NCBI RefSeq assembly: GCF_009650435.1
Contig: NZ_VVIP01000078.1
Span: 1-64,000, forward strand
Length of the DNA: 64,000 bases
From: Foetidibacter luteolus
Lineage (GTDB): Bacteria; Bacteroidota; Bacteroidia; Chitinophagales; Chitinophagaceae
Reading direction: 5' to 3'
A model generated the notes under the pieces. The model had not been told where the DNA came from, did not search any database, and was given only the letters and a program-made list of their open reading frames with translations. Each line of letters begins with the position of its first letter. Positions within the stretch are counted from its first letter, which is position 1. Of the stretch, positions 7,844 through 16,687 are shown one piece after another. The position numbers and the translations under genes are program-made.

Positions 7844-7863
7844 CGACCTCCTGACTCAAAGCC

Positions 7864-8277
7864 ATGAAAACTAATTTTCAAATTGAACACTTTAGAGATA
7901 TATTGTTTGATGGCAGGCACATAGACCTTCACAACAATTTTAAGTTCCAGGATTTTCATTACGACCTGGATAAGGGCCAAGTTACACTTCGGTGGATTAA
8001 AGACGCTGGAGACTGGATTGTTCAGAATGAACTCTCTAGGGTCATGATCACCCATATCGGAGTTACATACTTTAAATTTCTACCAATGCTGGAGCCGGTT
8101 TTACCAGAGGATTCCCAAATCTTATCCGAAGTGACTTTTTTCCCGTCGGCTGACAGACAACAGGACACACATTTTCTCGATCAATCCAAACCGGACCAAG
8201 AGGACGATATAATCTACACATTCATTGGCGGACAGGTATTGAGGATTGGCTGCGATGAAGCGACCCTCTCGATTTGA
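7864..8277 (+). CDS. Small hypothetical protein in cassette
   Basis: This 137-residue acidic protein starts at ATG 7864, 27 bases after the likely crossover of site E, and stops at 8275-8277, 6 bases before the opening box of site F. It is predicted soluble, with no signal peptide or membrane segment. Patterns such as 'FKFQDFHYDLDKGQVTLRWI' suggest a compact beta-rich fold. Small acidic proteins of this kind are often immunity or accessory proteins, but nothing here proves that. Position and orientation are those of a cassette gene. Confidence 0.65.
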   Translation: MKTNFQIEHFRDILFDGRHIDLHNNFKFQDFHYDLDKGQVTLRWIKDAGDWIVQNELSRVMITHIGVTYFKFLPMLEPVLPEDSQILSEVTFFPSADRQQDTHFLDQSKPDQEDDIIYTFIGGQVLRIGCDEATLSI

Positions 8278-8283
8278 CCGAAG

Positions 8284-8481
8284 GCACACAACAAGCGGTT
8301 TGATGTTACTCTGGCTGACCGAGCTCAGCTTAAGCTTCGGTTCGCTTATCAGCAACAGATACGGCTGACGATACGCTAATGGACGAAAGAATATATTTTG
8401 TACTTTGGTTTTTTAATCGGCTGCAGTTACCGGCTGGCCGTTATAATATCAGCGCAGCAGCAAGCCGTAACCGTCGGTGCA
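8284..8481 (+). repeat. attC-like site F
   Basis: The opening box GCACACAACAAGCGGTTTG is followed by an interior sharing TTAATCGGCTGCAGTTACCGG (in part) and GAATATATTTT with site A. The right arm CAGCAGCAAGCCG leads to the closing box G8473^TCGGTGC, where the usual GTT has become GTC. The cassette it ends begins ATTATGCGCG; this resembles the complement of the opening box (GTTGTGTGCC) only with several transitions. The site looks partly decayed. Confidence 0.6.
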
Positions 8482-8602
8482 ATTAAATTTGACGCACCCT
8501 AATATGCAAAGTGGGATAAGACAGCAACAATATAGAAAATGCTTATATACTCCAACTTCGGGCTGTGCAAAATTTCAATGTTTACTATATAACATAGGGA
8601 AA

Positions 8603-8992
8603 ATGAAATTTGAATGCAGAAAAATATCAGTAATTGATGAAGAATTTGGCTGCACCGTTACTCTATCGGAAAATGAAGATAAGTGGTCATCGGTACTGGA
8701 CATAAATGCTGTCAGCGTAATGGCTTCAGTGGAACAGTATCTTTTGCTCCAACGGACTTTTTCAGAAGATGAATTTGAAAGTGATTATTATTACATCGAA
8801 ACAAATGACCCTGAGATATCAGGCGAGCTTACAGTATTTAGTATCTACTTATATCGTAAATATTTATCAATGACTTATGAAAACGAGCTGATTGAAATCA
8901 GTCTTAATGTAAACGACAGGGAATTTGAAAGTTTGAAGCAAGGGTTAAAGAAATTGACTGGTGGCATTGGCCACTTGATTATTCCTGAGTAA
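8603..8992 (+). CDS. Small hypothetical protein, last gene of array
   Basis: The ATG at 8603 is chosen because it follows the purine-rich ATAGGGAAA and begins 'MKFECRKISVID'. The longer frame starting with GTG at 8477 would begin inside the attC-like site. The 129-residue acidic protein has no signal, membrane segment or known motif. Strands around 'SGELTVFSIYLYRKYLSMTY' and a C-terminal helix suggest a small alpha/beta fold. It has no complementary site downstream, so the right end of this cassette has been lost or is unrecognisable. The function is unknown. Confidence 0.6.
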   Translation: MKFECRKISVIDEEFGCTVTLSENEDKWSSVLDINAVSVMASVEQYLLLQRTFSEDEFESDYYYIETNDPEISGELTVFSIYLYRKYLSMTYENELIEISLNVNDREFESLKQGLKKLTGGIGHLIIPE

Positions 8993-9780
8993 CGGAAATT
9001 ACTATCAATTTTTTTTCGGATATATAGACTTAAGCTCAAAGTAAAAAGCGTTTTTATTACCAGTTAATATTGCCACTATACGGCATTAAAACCACATTCG
9101 TGCATTGACAAATACTTTGATCAATCATAGTTGAAATTTCTCATAATCGGATGGTTATTGACGTCAATTAATCTCCCATGGACTGAAAATTTATTATCAG
9201 AAAATATCCCTTTAGCAACTTTTTGCCTCCACAGATGTCTTTGCATTAAGCAAAACGCTGAGAAGATATGCAGGATACCCTCCCTGTATACAACAATGCT
9301 TAGCTGTCGTCATTACTCCTGATATTTCTCCATGCCTTCACTCCAGGCGATTCCTGGGAGTCATGCAAATCGGGCGTTAGAAAAAATAATGTTTAAATCT
9401 CCGGAGCGTCAAGGGTGACTGCTTTTATTTCCAAGATCTTTTCACTAAATGCTGACCTCTTAATGCACTATGCGTATCCGATAAAACAACGCTATTCGGA
9501 GATTTCAATCGTAGGTGCTGTTGTAGATAACTGTAAGGTGGCGGAAAAATAAGCGTACTTTTGTACAGATATGCTATTCTTTGTAAAGGTTTATAAGGAA
9601 CAAGGTGAAAATCAATTTCTGTTCGGCGAAAAATTCGACAAAAAGTATAAGTAATTGATTTGCAATAAGATAGACTCCTCTAAGTAATCCCTCCGGAACA
9701 TAGTAGAACGTAAATGGCTATTCTACCCACGACACGTCCCTCTGGGACATAGTAAGACTATATGTTTATTCAACCTGATC
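8993..9780. other. Gene-poor boundary of the cassette island
   Basis: No convincing gene is present. A 63-codon frame at 9131-9322 has no start context or coding character. CTCCAGG ... CCTGGGAG followed by GGGCGTTAG (about 9349-9379) might be a decayed attC end. Near 9689-9755 the motif TCCCTCYGGRACATAGTA occurs twice, one copy containing the hairpin GTCCCTCTGGGAC (9736-9748), a dispersed hairpin type. The stretch separates the island from core genes. Confidence 0.5.
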
Positions 9781-10437
9781 CTACTGGCAACAATTAATCA
9801 ACCGGTAAATACCTCTTTTTCCCATGTATCCAGGTGTGTAACCCAATACGATATCTATCATCAGTTTTACCCTCGCCAGCTTTTCCCGGCAATAGGTTTC
9901 AGCACCCGTGTATCCATCCACATCTGCGGCATTAAAGCCTATAGCGTTAACACCGGTTTTTTCCGCTGTATAAATGGCCCGCTCGTTATGGAATAACTGG
10001 GAAATAATGGTAACAGAATCCTGGCCGAATATTTCTTTAAGACGAACAACAGAATCAAAGGTCCTGAGGCTGTTGCAGTCTAAAAAGATAACGGCAGAAT
10101 CCACCCCGGCCTTTAGGAGATCTGCACGCATGCTCCAGGGCTCGTTGTATTTTTCTGCGCTGCTGTCGCCGCTAACCAGCAGGTATTTAATCTTATGCAG
10201 CCGCATCAATACTGCGGCAGCTTCAATGCGGTATTGGTAATACTGGTTGGGTTTGCCATATGTAGTATATTTTGGCACCCCTAACAACAATCCTACCCTT
10301 CTATAGGGCAGGTCGGCGGCGTTGGTGTAGGTTTTGCCCTTTGCGGCATTAACAACCATACTATTGCATATCAAAACTATTACTATTAAAACAGCAAGGC
10401 CGCAGGCAATAATTATAATTATTCTCTTTTTAAGCAT
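9781..10437 (-). CDS. sanA: SanA-like DUF218 membrane protein
   Basis: The 218-residue protein belongs to the SanA/YdcF (DUF218) family. It opens with a short basic stretch and a single membrane helix (about residues 5-27), then a periplasmic alpha/beta domain. Visible family features are 'VGLLLGVPKY', 'RIEAAAVLM', 'YLLVSGD' and 'SQLFHNERAIY'. SanA proteins are linked to envelope barrier function and vancomycin tolerance; the biochemical activity is not settled. The ATG at 10435-10437 is preferred to an upstream ATG because the extra residues do not look like protein of this family and because a TAACTTTGC promoter box sits just upstream. It is divergent from the lipoprotein gene at 10633. Confidence 0.85.
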   Translation of the reverse strand: MLKKRIIIIIACGLAVLIVIVLICNSMVVNAAKGKTYTNAADLPYRRVGLLLGVPKYTTYGKPNQYYQYRIEAAAVLMRLHKIKYLLVSGDSSAEKYNEPWSMRADLLKAGVDSAVIFLDCNSLRTFDSVVRLKEIFGQDSVTIISQLFHNERAIYTAEKTGVNAIGFNAADVDGYTGAETYCREKLARVKLMIDIVLGYTPGYMGKRGIYRLINCCQ

Positions 10438-10444
10438 AAGCAAC

Positions 10445-10453
10445 GCAAAGTTA
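10445..10453 (-). promoter_or_regulatory. Bacteroidota -7 box of the sanA-like gene
   Basis: On the minus strand the sequence reads TAACTTTGC, a match to the TAnnTTTG consensus of Bacteroidota promoters. It lies 7 bases before the chosen ATG, so the transcript would have a very short leader. No convincing -33 TTG partner was fixed. Confidence 0.5.
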
Positions 10454-10632
10454 ACCTGCCTGTTGTTACCAGTTGGCCGGGCACACACTATTCTGCAGGG
10501 CCTGGCAGGCTATTTCATTTAACAGGGCCGCAGTATGGCAAACAGTTGTTACCCCGCAAAACCAATTGCATCACATGCCCAAAGAATTTGCCATCTTCAT
10601 GCGGTTTCCCCTATTTTTATCAAAAGAATTTT

Positions 10633-11583
10633 ATGTACAGGTTGTACTGCGTATTATTATTGCTGGCCTTTACCGCAGGTTGTAAAAGCGGAGATAAATC
10701 GCTGGCCGGCAACGAACCCGTTAGTGATGATGACTTCTTTGCAGCCTTTTCCAAACTGGCATTGCCAACGGTGTACGCAGATACCAATATGCTCAGGCGG
10801 GCAGATACCACTACCATCAGTTACGCGGTCTTTAACCAGTTTGTGCCAGACAGTGCCCTTCAGAAAATTACCGGCAAAACGCCAAAAAAATTGTCTATTC
10901 ACCCGGTGGGTATGATAAAAAAAGAAAATGAATTTTACCTGCTTGCCAACTTCACCCAAAACAAGCGCACCAAACTGGCGGTATTCACGTTTGACAAACA
11001 AAAAAAATTCAGGTCTTCTTTAGAACTGCTGCACGATAAATATGATGATGGCTACCGGCATTATGTATCCGTTAATAAAGAACCGACTTTTAGTGTTGCC
11101 AAAGAAAAAATAGCCGATGGCAGCCAACTTTTATATACACGCCAGGGATACGCTTTTAACAATGATGCCGGCATTTTTTTCGTGGTGGTTAACGACTCAA
11201 ACGAAGACATAAAAAAGCTTTCGGAAATACTGAACCCACTGGATACATTGCCCCGCAAAAACAAATTCAGCGGCGACTACGTGAAAGACAAAAAGAATTT
11301 TGTGTCCATACGGGATGGCAAGGCCCCTAACAAATACCTGTTTTTTACCCACTTTGAAAACAAAAGCAATGATTGCACCGGCGAACTTAAGGGCGAATTG
11401 GTTATTGTGGCCGATAACAAAGGCATCTTTAAAGAAACCGGTGACCCTTGTGTAATTGATTTTTCTTTTTCAGGCAATACAGTTAAAGTAAAAGAGCAGG
11501 GCAGTTGCGGCAACCACCGTGGTATTAAATGTTACTTTAACGACAGTTACACCAGGAAAAAAGAGCCGAAAAAGAAAAAATAG
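10633..11583 (+). CDS. Hypothetical lipoprotein
   Basis: The ATG at 10633 gives 'MYRLYCVLLLLAFTAGCKSG', a lipoprotein signal with lipobox 'FTAG-C' at Cys17; the frame extends upstream but the extra residues precede the signal and are not credible. The 316-residue product is otherwise soluble and ends in a lysine-rich tail 'RKKEPKKKK'. Its middle has beta strands typical of a repeated six-strand or propeller-like fold ('GMIKKENEFYLLANFTQNKRT'), but no family is recognised. Two cysteines near residues 261 and 276 and two near 297 and 304 could form disulphides in the periplasm. Confidence 0.75.
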   Translation: MYRLYCVLLLLAFTAGCKSGDKSLAGNEPVSDDDFFAAFSKLALPTVYADTNMLRRADTTTISYAVFNQFVPDSALQKITGKTPKKLSIHPVGMIKKENEFYLLANFTQNKRTKLAVFTFDKQKKFRSSLELLHDKYDDGYRHYVSVNKEPTFSVAKEKIADGSQLLYTRQGYAFNNDAGIFFVVVNDSNEDIKKLSEILNPLDTLPRKNKFSGDYVKDKKNFVSIRDGKAPNKYLFFTHFENKSNDCTGELKGELVIVADNKGIFKETGDPCVIDFSFSGNTVKVKEQGSCGNHRGIKCYFNDSYTRKKEPKKKK

Positions 11584-11955
11584 TCATCGTGATAAATGGC
11601 GGCAACTTTTCAGTGCGGGCTTTCTACCTGGGCCTGAAAAGTTGCCCATTGAACAGAACGATGAAGTGCTTGCGACGCAACGATGATGCCATGAAACAAT
11701 GTGGCTGGTACCATAAATCGTGAATGGTGAATGGTCAATGGTGAGTGGGGCACTCCATCTGCCACTTACATCGTACAACATGCCACATCGTATTCCATTT
11801 ACATCGTACATCCCACATCTTACATCTTACATAGAAAAGGTAACCCGTACTTGCCGGCTGCTCCTTTCCTAATCTATTCTTAAAATCCGTTTTCCACATT
11901 TTAACATTTTGCTGTTTAGCTTATATTAGGTTTTCCTTCCTTCAAATCAAAACCT
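11584..11955. repeat. Repeat-filled gap: GCGTCGCA-core element and microrepeats
   Basis: Bases 11622-11715 hold a copy of the element with the GCGACGCAACGATG core and flanks CTGAAAAG and GGCTGGTACC, found also at 62376-62460 and elsewhere. Bases 11718-11835 hold degenerate tandem words on TGAATGGTGAATGG and ACATCGTACATCCCACATC. No gene is seen. TAGGTTTTCC at about 11927 may be a weak promoter box for the next gene. Confidence 0.6.
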
Positions 11956-14900
11956 ATGCAGTTTAGAACAATCAACAACATTGCCGGCTGGCTGGTATGC
12001 CTGCTTGCATGCTCCGTTTACATTCTTACCGCCGAAGCTGGCGGCAGCTTATGGGATTGTGGCGAATTCATCAGCAGTTGCTTTAAACTGCAGGTACCGC
12101 ATCCCCCCGGCGCACCGTTGTTTGTTTTGATTGGAAGGATATTTATTGTATTCTTTGGCGATAACCCGCTTACGGCTGCTAAAGCTGTTAATATACTCAG
12201 CGCACTGGCCAGCGGCTTTACCATATTATTCCTTTTTTGGACCATTACCCATTTTGCCCGCAAAACAGTACAGCAACAGGCGGAACAGCTTACCAAAGCA
12301 CAGGTAATAAGCATTATTGGCGCCGGTTTGGTTGGCGCCCTGGCATACACCTTCAGCGATTCTTTTTGGTTTAGCGCCGTGGAAGGAGAAGTATATGCGT
12401 TGTCCTCTTTTTTTACCGCCATTGTATTTTGGGCTATCCTGAAGTGGGAATATGCGGCGGACAGGCCCGGCGCTGACAAATGGATCGTTTTTATCTTCTT
12501 CCTCATGGGGCTTTCCATTGGTGTGCACCTGCTAAACCTGCTGACCATACCAGCCATTGTAATGGTATATTACTTTAAGAAAAGAAACCAGTTTAACTAC
12601 AGGCTGTTACGCAAATACTTTTTACGTATTACGCTTACCTGCGGGGCACTGGCCTCGCTTACAGCGTTGGCAAGCGCAGGCAGCCAGGCCAACGAAAGCC
12701 TTGGCATAGCTATGGATAGCACCGTTGCAGGCTTAATGCTGCTGGCAACCCTGCTGTGCGCAGGCTTTCTTTACCTTGTTGAAACCATTGGCAAAAAACA
12801 AAAAGAAATATATGGCGGGGCGTATATTTTTCTTGTACTGGGCTGTGCCATTACCGGCGCTGTACAGGTAGGCGTTATTAAATACTCCGTAAAGCTGGCC
12901 GGTAACTTTGATGTATTTTTTGTTAACCAGCTTGGCCTTCCTTTCTTTTCAGGCTTCGCATTTTTCTTTGTGCTTGTGGCCCTGGCCATTCGCCTTGGGC
13001 TTAAGTATGCTGAACGCAAAGGCATGCCGTACCTGCGCCTGGGGCTTTGGTGCTTCACTTTTATGCTGGTAGGCTACAGCAGCTATATTACCACCATGCT
13101 GCGCAGCAATGCAGACCCCGCACTGGACATTTCCAACGTAGATAACCCCGTAAGCCTTAACGCTTACCTGGGCAGGGAGCAGTATGGCGATTTTCCGCTG
13201 CTGTATGGCCAAAAATTTACCGCCCAGCCTATTGACTATAAAGAAACATCTACCCGTTACGTAAAGGGCGACAAAAATTACGTGGATGCCGGCAAAAACT
13301 TCGAACCTGTTTATGCACCGGAAGATAAAATGATATTCCCACGCATGTGGGATACCAATAACGAGCAAAACCATGCTGATTACTATGCCAACTTTGCCGG
13401 CATTGGCAGGCTTAAAGATGGCAGTTACGAAAGCGCTCCAAATTTTGCCGACAATATCAGTTACTTTATCAGCTACCAGAACTACTACATGTACTTCCGC
13501 TACTTCATGTGGAATTTCAGCGGCAAACAAAACGACCTGCAGGGTATGTTTAACGGCTATGCCCGGGATGGCAACTGGATAACCGGCATAGGTTTTATTG
13601 ACAACCTGCTTTATGGCAACCAGAAGTTACTGCCTGACAGTATTAAAAACAACAAGGCACATAACAAACTGTTCATGTTGCCGTTGATACTTGGCTTAAT
13701 AGGCTTGCTGTTTCATTTTAAAAGAAGGGGCGGCGATGCATTGGCCAATCTGTTACTATTCCTGTGTACAGGCGTAGCCATTGTATTATACATCAACCAG
13801 CCGGGCTTTCAGCCGCGGGAAAGAGATTATGCCTATGTAGGCTCTTTCTTTGCTTTCTCGGTGTGGATAGGCCTCGGCGTACTTAAGGTTAAAGAATGGT
13901 TTGCCAAACTTACTGCACCGGGTTTGGCATCTTCCTTAGCGGTGGCGCTGTGCGTAATTGCTGTACCACTGCTGATGGCGCAGCAGGGATGGGACGACCA
14001 TGACCGCAGCAAAAAACAACTTGCCCGTGACCTTGCCAAAAACTACCTGGAAAGTTGTGCGCCCAATGCCATCCTGTTCAGTACCGCCGATAACGATACG
14101 TACCCGTTGTGGTATGCGCAGGAAGTTGAAGGCATACGTCCTGATGTACGCATCGTTATCACATCGCTGCTTACCGCGGATTGGTATATTAACCAGTTGC
14201 GCTATAAACTTAACAACAGCAATGCCGTTGATGTAATATGGAGCAAAGAGCAAATTACAGGCAGCAAGCGGGATGTAGCCCTATACCGCCCACTGGCCCA
14301 ATACCCGGAAAACAGGTATTACGACCTGTACGACATGATGAAAAACTATATTGGCAGCGATGACCCTGCCAATATGGAACAACGCGGTATAGGCAGCTAC
14401 AATACCTTTCCCGTAAAAAAAGTGGCCGTGCCGGTAGATAAAGAACTGGTACTAAAAAACGGCACGGTAAACGATACCGATGTTGTTTTGCCAGAGATGC
14501 GTTTTGAACTCACGAAAAACATTTTGTACAAACACGATCTTGCCATACTTAATATCATTGCCGCCAACAAATGGCAGCGGCCTGTGTATTTTACCCTGCC
14601 CAATGGCGGCAGCCTGGGCTTTGAAAACTACCTGCGCAAAGATGGTCTTACTTACCGCCTGGTGCCGGTTGCCAACAACACCGGCATCAATACAGATTAT
14701 ATGTATGCCACGGTAATGAATAAATTCAGTTATGGCAATGCAGATTTGCCGGGCGTATATTTTGATGAAGAAAACAGGCGCCATTTAAACATTATACGCC
14801 GTGCGGATACAGAACTTGCCATGAACCTGCTTGACACCAACCACCTTGAAGAAGCCAAAAAAGTGCTGAAGAAAACCGATAAAATGATATTGCAGGAAAA

Positions 14901-15174
14901 CCTGCCTTACGGAATGGTTTCCAAAAACAACGAGCACAACAGAATTTCACTTATGTTCCTGCAGGCCTGTTACCGCGCCAACGAAAAAGAGCTTGCCGGC
15001 AAAGTGGTAGATTCGCTGAAGCGTGACCTTGAACAGCAGCTTAAGTACTACAACTCCATGACTGGCGAAAAGGCTGACCTGCTGGCTTACGATAAAAGCA
15101 CCGCTGTGGCCTTGCTGGATAACCTTAATACCATTCAAAAAGCTTATACAGACAAGCAATCAATATTGCGGTAG
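11956..15174 (+). CDS. DUF2723 polytopic membrane protein (GT117-like)
   Basis: This 1072-residue protein opens with the DUF2723 region, including 'AGGSLWDCGEFISSC' and 'QVPHPPGAPLF' within the first 55 residues, followed by about a dozen membrane helices up to residue 680. The remaining C-terminal part is soluble and contains TPR-like helices near the end. DUF2723 proteins are membrane glycosyltransferase-like enzymes, related to TMEM260-type O-mannosyltransferases, and are common as single genes in Bacteroidota. Acidic residues in the N-terminal loop ('WDCGE') fit the metal/lipid-sugar site of such enzymes. Its substrate here is not known. The ATG at 11956 starts a hydrophobic first helix. 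Confidence 0.85.
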   Translation: MQFRTINNIAGWLVCLLACSVYILTAEAGGSLWDCGEFISSCFKLQVPHPPGAPLFVLIGRIFIVFFGDNPLTAAKAVNILSALASGFTILFLFWTITHFARKTVQQQAEQLTKAQVISIIGAGLVGALAYTFSDSFWFSAVEGEVYALSSFFTAIVFWAILKWEYAADRPGADKWIVFIFFLMGLSIGVHLLNLLTIPAIVMVYYFKKRNQFNYRLLRKYFLRITLTCGALASLTALASAGSQANESLGIAMDSTVAGLMLLATLLCAGFLYLVETIGKKQKEIYGGAYIFLVLGCAITGAVQVGVIKYSVKLAGNFDVFFVNQLGLPFFSGFAFFFVLVALAIRLGLKYAERKGMPYLRLGLWCFTFMLVGYSSYITTMLRSNADPALDISNVDNPVSLNAYLGREQYGDFPLLYGQKFTAQPIDYKETSTRYVKGDKNYVDAGKNFEPVYAPEDKMIFPRMWDTNNEQNHADYYANFAGIGRLKDGSYESAPNFADNISYFISYQNYYMYFRYFMWNFSGKQNDLQGMFNGYARDGNWITGIGFIDNLLYGNQKLLPDSIKNNKAHNKLFMLPLILGLIGLLFHFKRRGGDALANLLLFLCTGVAIVLYINQPGFQPRERDYAYVGSFFAFSVWIGLGVLKVKEWFAKLTAPGLASSLAVALCVIAVPLLMAQQGWDDHDRSKKQLARDLAKNYLESCAPNAILFSTADNDTYPLWYAQEVEGIRPDVRIVITSLLTADWYINQLRYKLNNSNAVDVIWSKEQITGSKRDVALYRPLAQYPENRYYDLYDMMKNYIGSDDPANMEQRGIGSYNTFPVKKVAVPVDKELVLKNGTVNDTDVVLPEMRFELTKNILYKHDLAILNIIAANKWQRPVYFTLPNGGSLGFENYLRKDGLTYRLVPVANNTGINTDYMYATVMNKFSYGNADLPGVYFDEENRRHLNIIRRADTELAMNLLDTNHLEEAKKVLKKTDKMILQENLPYGMVSKNNEHNRISLMFLQACYRANEKELAGKVVDSLKRDLEQQLKYYNSMTGEKADLLAYDKSTAVALLDNLNTIQKAYTDKQSILR

Positions 15175-15206
15175 CATAAAGTACGTTGAGGGTGTTGAGA
15201 TAAAGT

Positions 15207-15335
15207 TCAGGGCGCCCCCGCCAAAATACAGGGCGGGCCGGGCTTTCCGCTGCTACTCCGGCACAAAAGCCCTGCTGCAATGGCCTCACCGGGGTATCCG
15301 CTGCAATCCCTGGCGCGGGGGTGACACAACGTAAG
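15207..15335. repeat. GC-rich dispersed repeat, copy 1
   Basis: The segment contains GGGCCGGGCTTTCCGCTGC, ACTCCGGCACAAAAGCC and GGGGTATCCGCTGCAATCCC. The same element, in either orientation, recurs at 21231, 41004, 45521, 48281, 50860, 55913, 56526 and 59592, always between genes. It has partial internal symmetry but no coding capacity. Confidence 0.75.
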
Positions 15336-15380
15336 TAACTTTACAGCATATTCAGTGTAAATAACCTTAAGGGTTGCGGC

Positions 15381-15656
15381 ATGAAACAACACACGACAAC
15401 TGCTACAGAGGGCCGGCAAAAATTCAGCACGGAGCTTTCCAAAATACTGGAAGCAGAACTGCGTTCTGCCAATAAAATTGCGGAGATATTTTCTGGCTGG
15501 GGCGGCAACTCCTCTACGCTCATTATATTAGAGCGGCCATTCACAGCTACTTATCATCACTTAAAAACCTCCTTTAAAAAATTAAGCGACCCGCATTACT
15601 GGATGGAAGAATACCGGGATGAAAACACCGGCGATGTGCTTGCCTGCAAATGGTAG
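15381..15656 (+). CDS. Small hypothetical protein
   Basis: This 91-residue frame starts with ATG at 15381 and ends at TAG 15654-15656. It has a basic N-terminal helix and a conserved-looking tail 'DPHYWMEEYRDENTGDVLACKW', with no signal peptide or membrane helix. Codon use is like the neighbouring core genes, which supports it being real, but no family is recognised and it stands alone between a repeat and a convergent gene. Confidence 0.55.
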   Translation: MKQHTTTATEGRQKFSTELSKILEAELRSANKIAEIFSGWGGNSSTLIILERPFTATYHHLKTSFKKLSDPHYWMEEYRDENTGDVLACKW

Positions 15657-15679
15657 ATAACATAAGTTCAGTTTAGAAA

Positions 15680-15710
15680 ACAATGTCAGGTTAAGCTTGT
15701 CGAAACTGTT
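15680..15710. repeat. CGACAGGCTCAGGCTGACA-type element, single degenerate copy
   Basis: AATGTCAGGTTAAGCTTGTC at about 15681-15700 matches the dispersed element found as pairs or triplets at 21128-21215 and 50725-50811. Confidence 0.5.
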
Positions 15711-15843
15711 TTATGTTCCTTGCTTTTCATGCATCGCCTTCTACAGAGTCTATACCGCTTATTTCGGGGCCCGGACTGGAAATCCTTGGCTAAACGATAT
15801 AAACGGTAGATAGCTGCTACTATATGATAGCGGGGAATAAAAT

Positions 15844-16599
15844 TTAATTGGTAACGATATAGTCGCCCGTTTTACTGATAGAAATAAGGGGCAGCTTTTT
15901 TTCTTTCTCAAAGTAATCATACACTTCCTTCAGTCGCACCGTAAACTTTTGAATGTCCTGGTCATCTTTGGTAGCCTTGTCAAAAAATTCCATGCTTTTG
16001 GGGTTGCTGAAACGCACGGGAAATATGTGGACGGGAATATAATCCTGGCCGTTGTTTTTAGCGTTGGCGGCAAGCACATAAAGTTCTTCAATCTGCGGGT
16101 CCTGTATAGGTATGCAGCCTACGGTTACACAACTGCCGTGTATGTATATACCACCGCCGGGTTTCTCAGAATCGCTTAAAATTTTGTCTGAAACATTGGG
16201 ATAGTTAAGGCCCAGGCTTAAATGATAGCTGCTCTTGGGGTTAAACTGGTTAATGTAGTAAAAGCCTTCGGGAACCTGGTAATCACCCTCCATACGTTTG
16301 GGGCCCAGGGCGCCCGCCATAGCGCATACCTTGTATGTTTTGAATAGCTTAAAAGGCTCGTTAATGTTATTGCGCACCCAAACTTCCAACTGGCTGTCGT
16401 ACTTAAAAGAGCGTACATACATTTGCTTTGCCGGCCATTGTAACCCGGCTGCGGCAAACTGCTTTTTCAAAGTGTCTTCTTTAATACGTACTGCCTGCGC
16501 CACACGGGGGTAGGTTCGCTGGAAATCTATAAAAGACGACTGGGAAAAACCTGCAATAGAAATACTTAAAATGAGGGTTGTTGCCAATAACTGCTTCAT
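15844..16599 (-). CDS. L,D-transpeptidase (YkuD/YafK type), exported
   Basis: The 251-residue protein starts at ATG 16599, giving signal peptide 'MKQLLATTLILSISIAGFSQ' with cleavage near residue 20. The YkuD catalytic motif is visible as 'IHGSCVTVGCIPI', with the His and nucleophilic Cys in the H-G-x-x-x-x-x-G-C pattern. The arrangement around it, 'GDYQVPEGFYYI' upstream and a short C-terminal region after it, is that of YafK-like murein L,D-transpeptidases, which cut or rearrange peptidoglycan cross-links or tether proteins in the periplasm. An upstream ATG at 16671 is rejected because it precedes the signal peptide. The gene is monocistronic. Confidence 0.9.
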   Translation of the reverse strand: MKQLLATTLILSISIAGFSQSSFIDFQRTYPRVAQAVRIKEDTLKKQFAAAGLQWPAKQMYVRSFKYDSQLEVWVRNNINEPFKLFKTYKVCAMAGALGPKRMEGDYQVPEGFYYINQFNPKSSYHLSLGLNYPNVSDKILSDSEKPGGGIYIHGSCVTVGCIPIQDPQIEELYVLAANAKNNGQDYIPVHIFPVRFSNPKSMEFFDKATKDDQDIQKFTVRLKEVYDYFEKEKKLPLISISKTGDYIVTN

Positions 16600-16687
16600 G
16601 AGCCCGAAAATATTCAATAATTCATAAACTGTAAATACTAGGCAGTTAAAAGTTAATGAAACCATTTCCACAAATGTGCATTACACA

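Larger units (their letters stand above)
1..8992 (+). mobile_element. Integron-like gene-cassette array (continues left of window)
   Basis: Genes on the + strand alternate with imperfectly palindromic sites of about 200 bp. Each site opens with an AAC-containing box and closes with a GTT-containing box, and the sequence just after the closing box of one site is the reverse complement of the opening box of the next site. In integrons this follows from excision and insertion of circular cassettes by recombination at G^TT. Clear cassettes are 1044-4450 (Hachiman), 4451-6064 (HEPN protein) and 6065-6995 (lipoprotein). Decayed units follow to about 8992. No promoter-like box was recognised inside the units and start codons lie 12-50 bases after the crossover points. 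No IntI-type integrase is in view, so this is part of a sedentary integron or an integrase-less cassette cluster. The assignment is inferred from structure, not from a database match. Confidence 0.75.

Noticed and set aside
9131-9322. 63-codon ORF in the island boundary
   Set aside because: It has no start context, no recognisable protein features and cysteine-rich low-complexity composition expected by chance.
15207-15335. GC-rich repeats as small insertion sequences
   Set aside because: No transposase frame, terminal inverted repeats or target duplication could be seen; they are better described as non-autonomous dispersed repeats.
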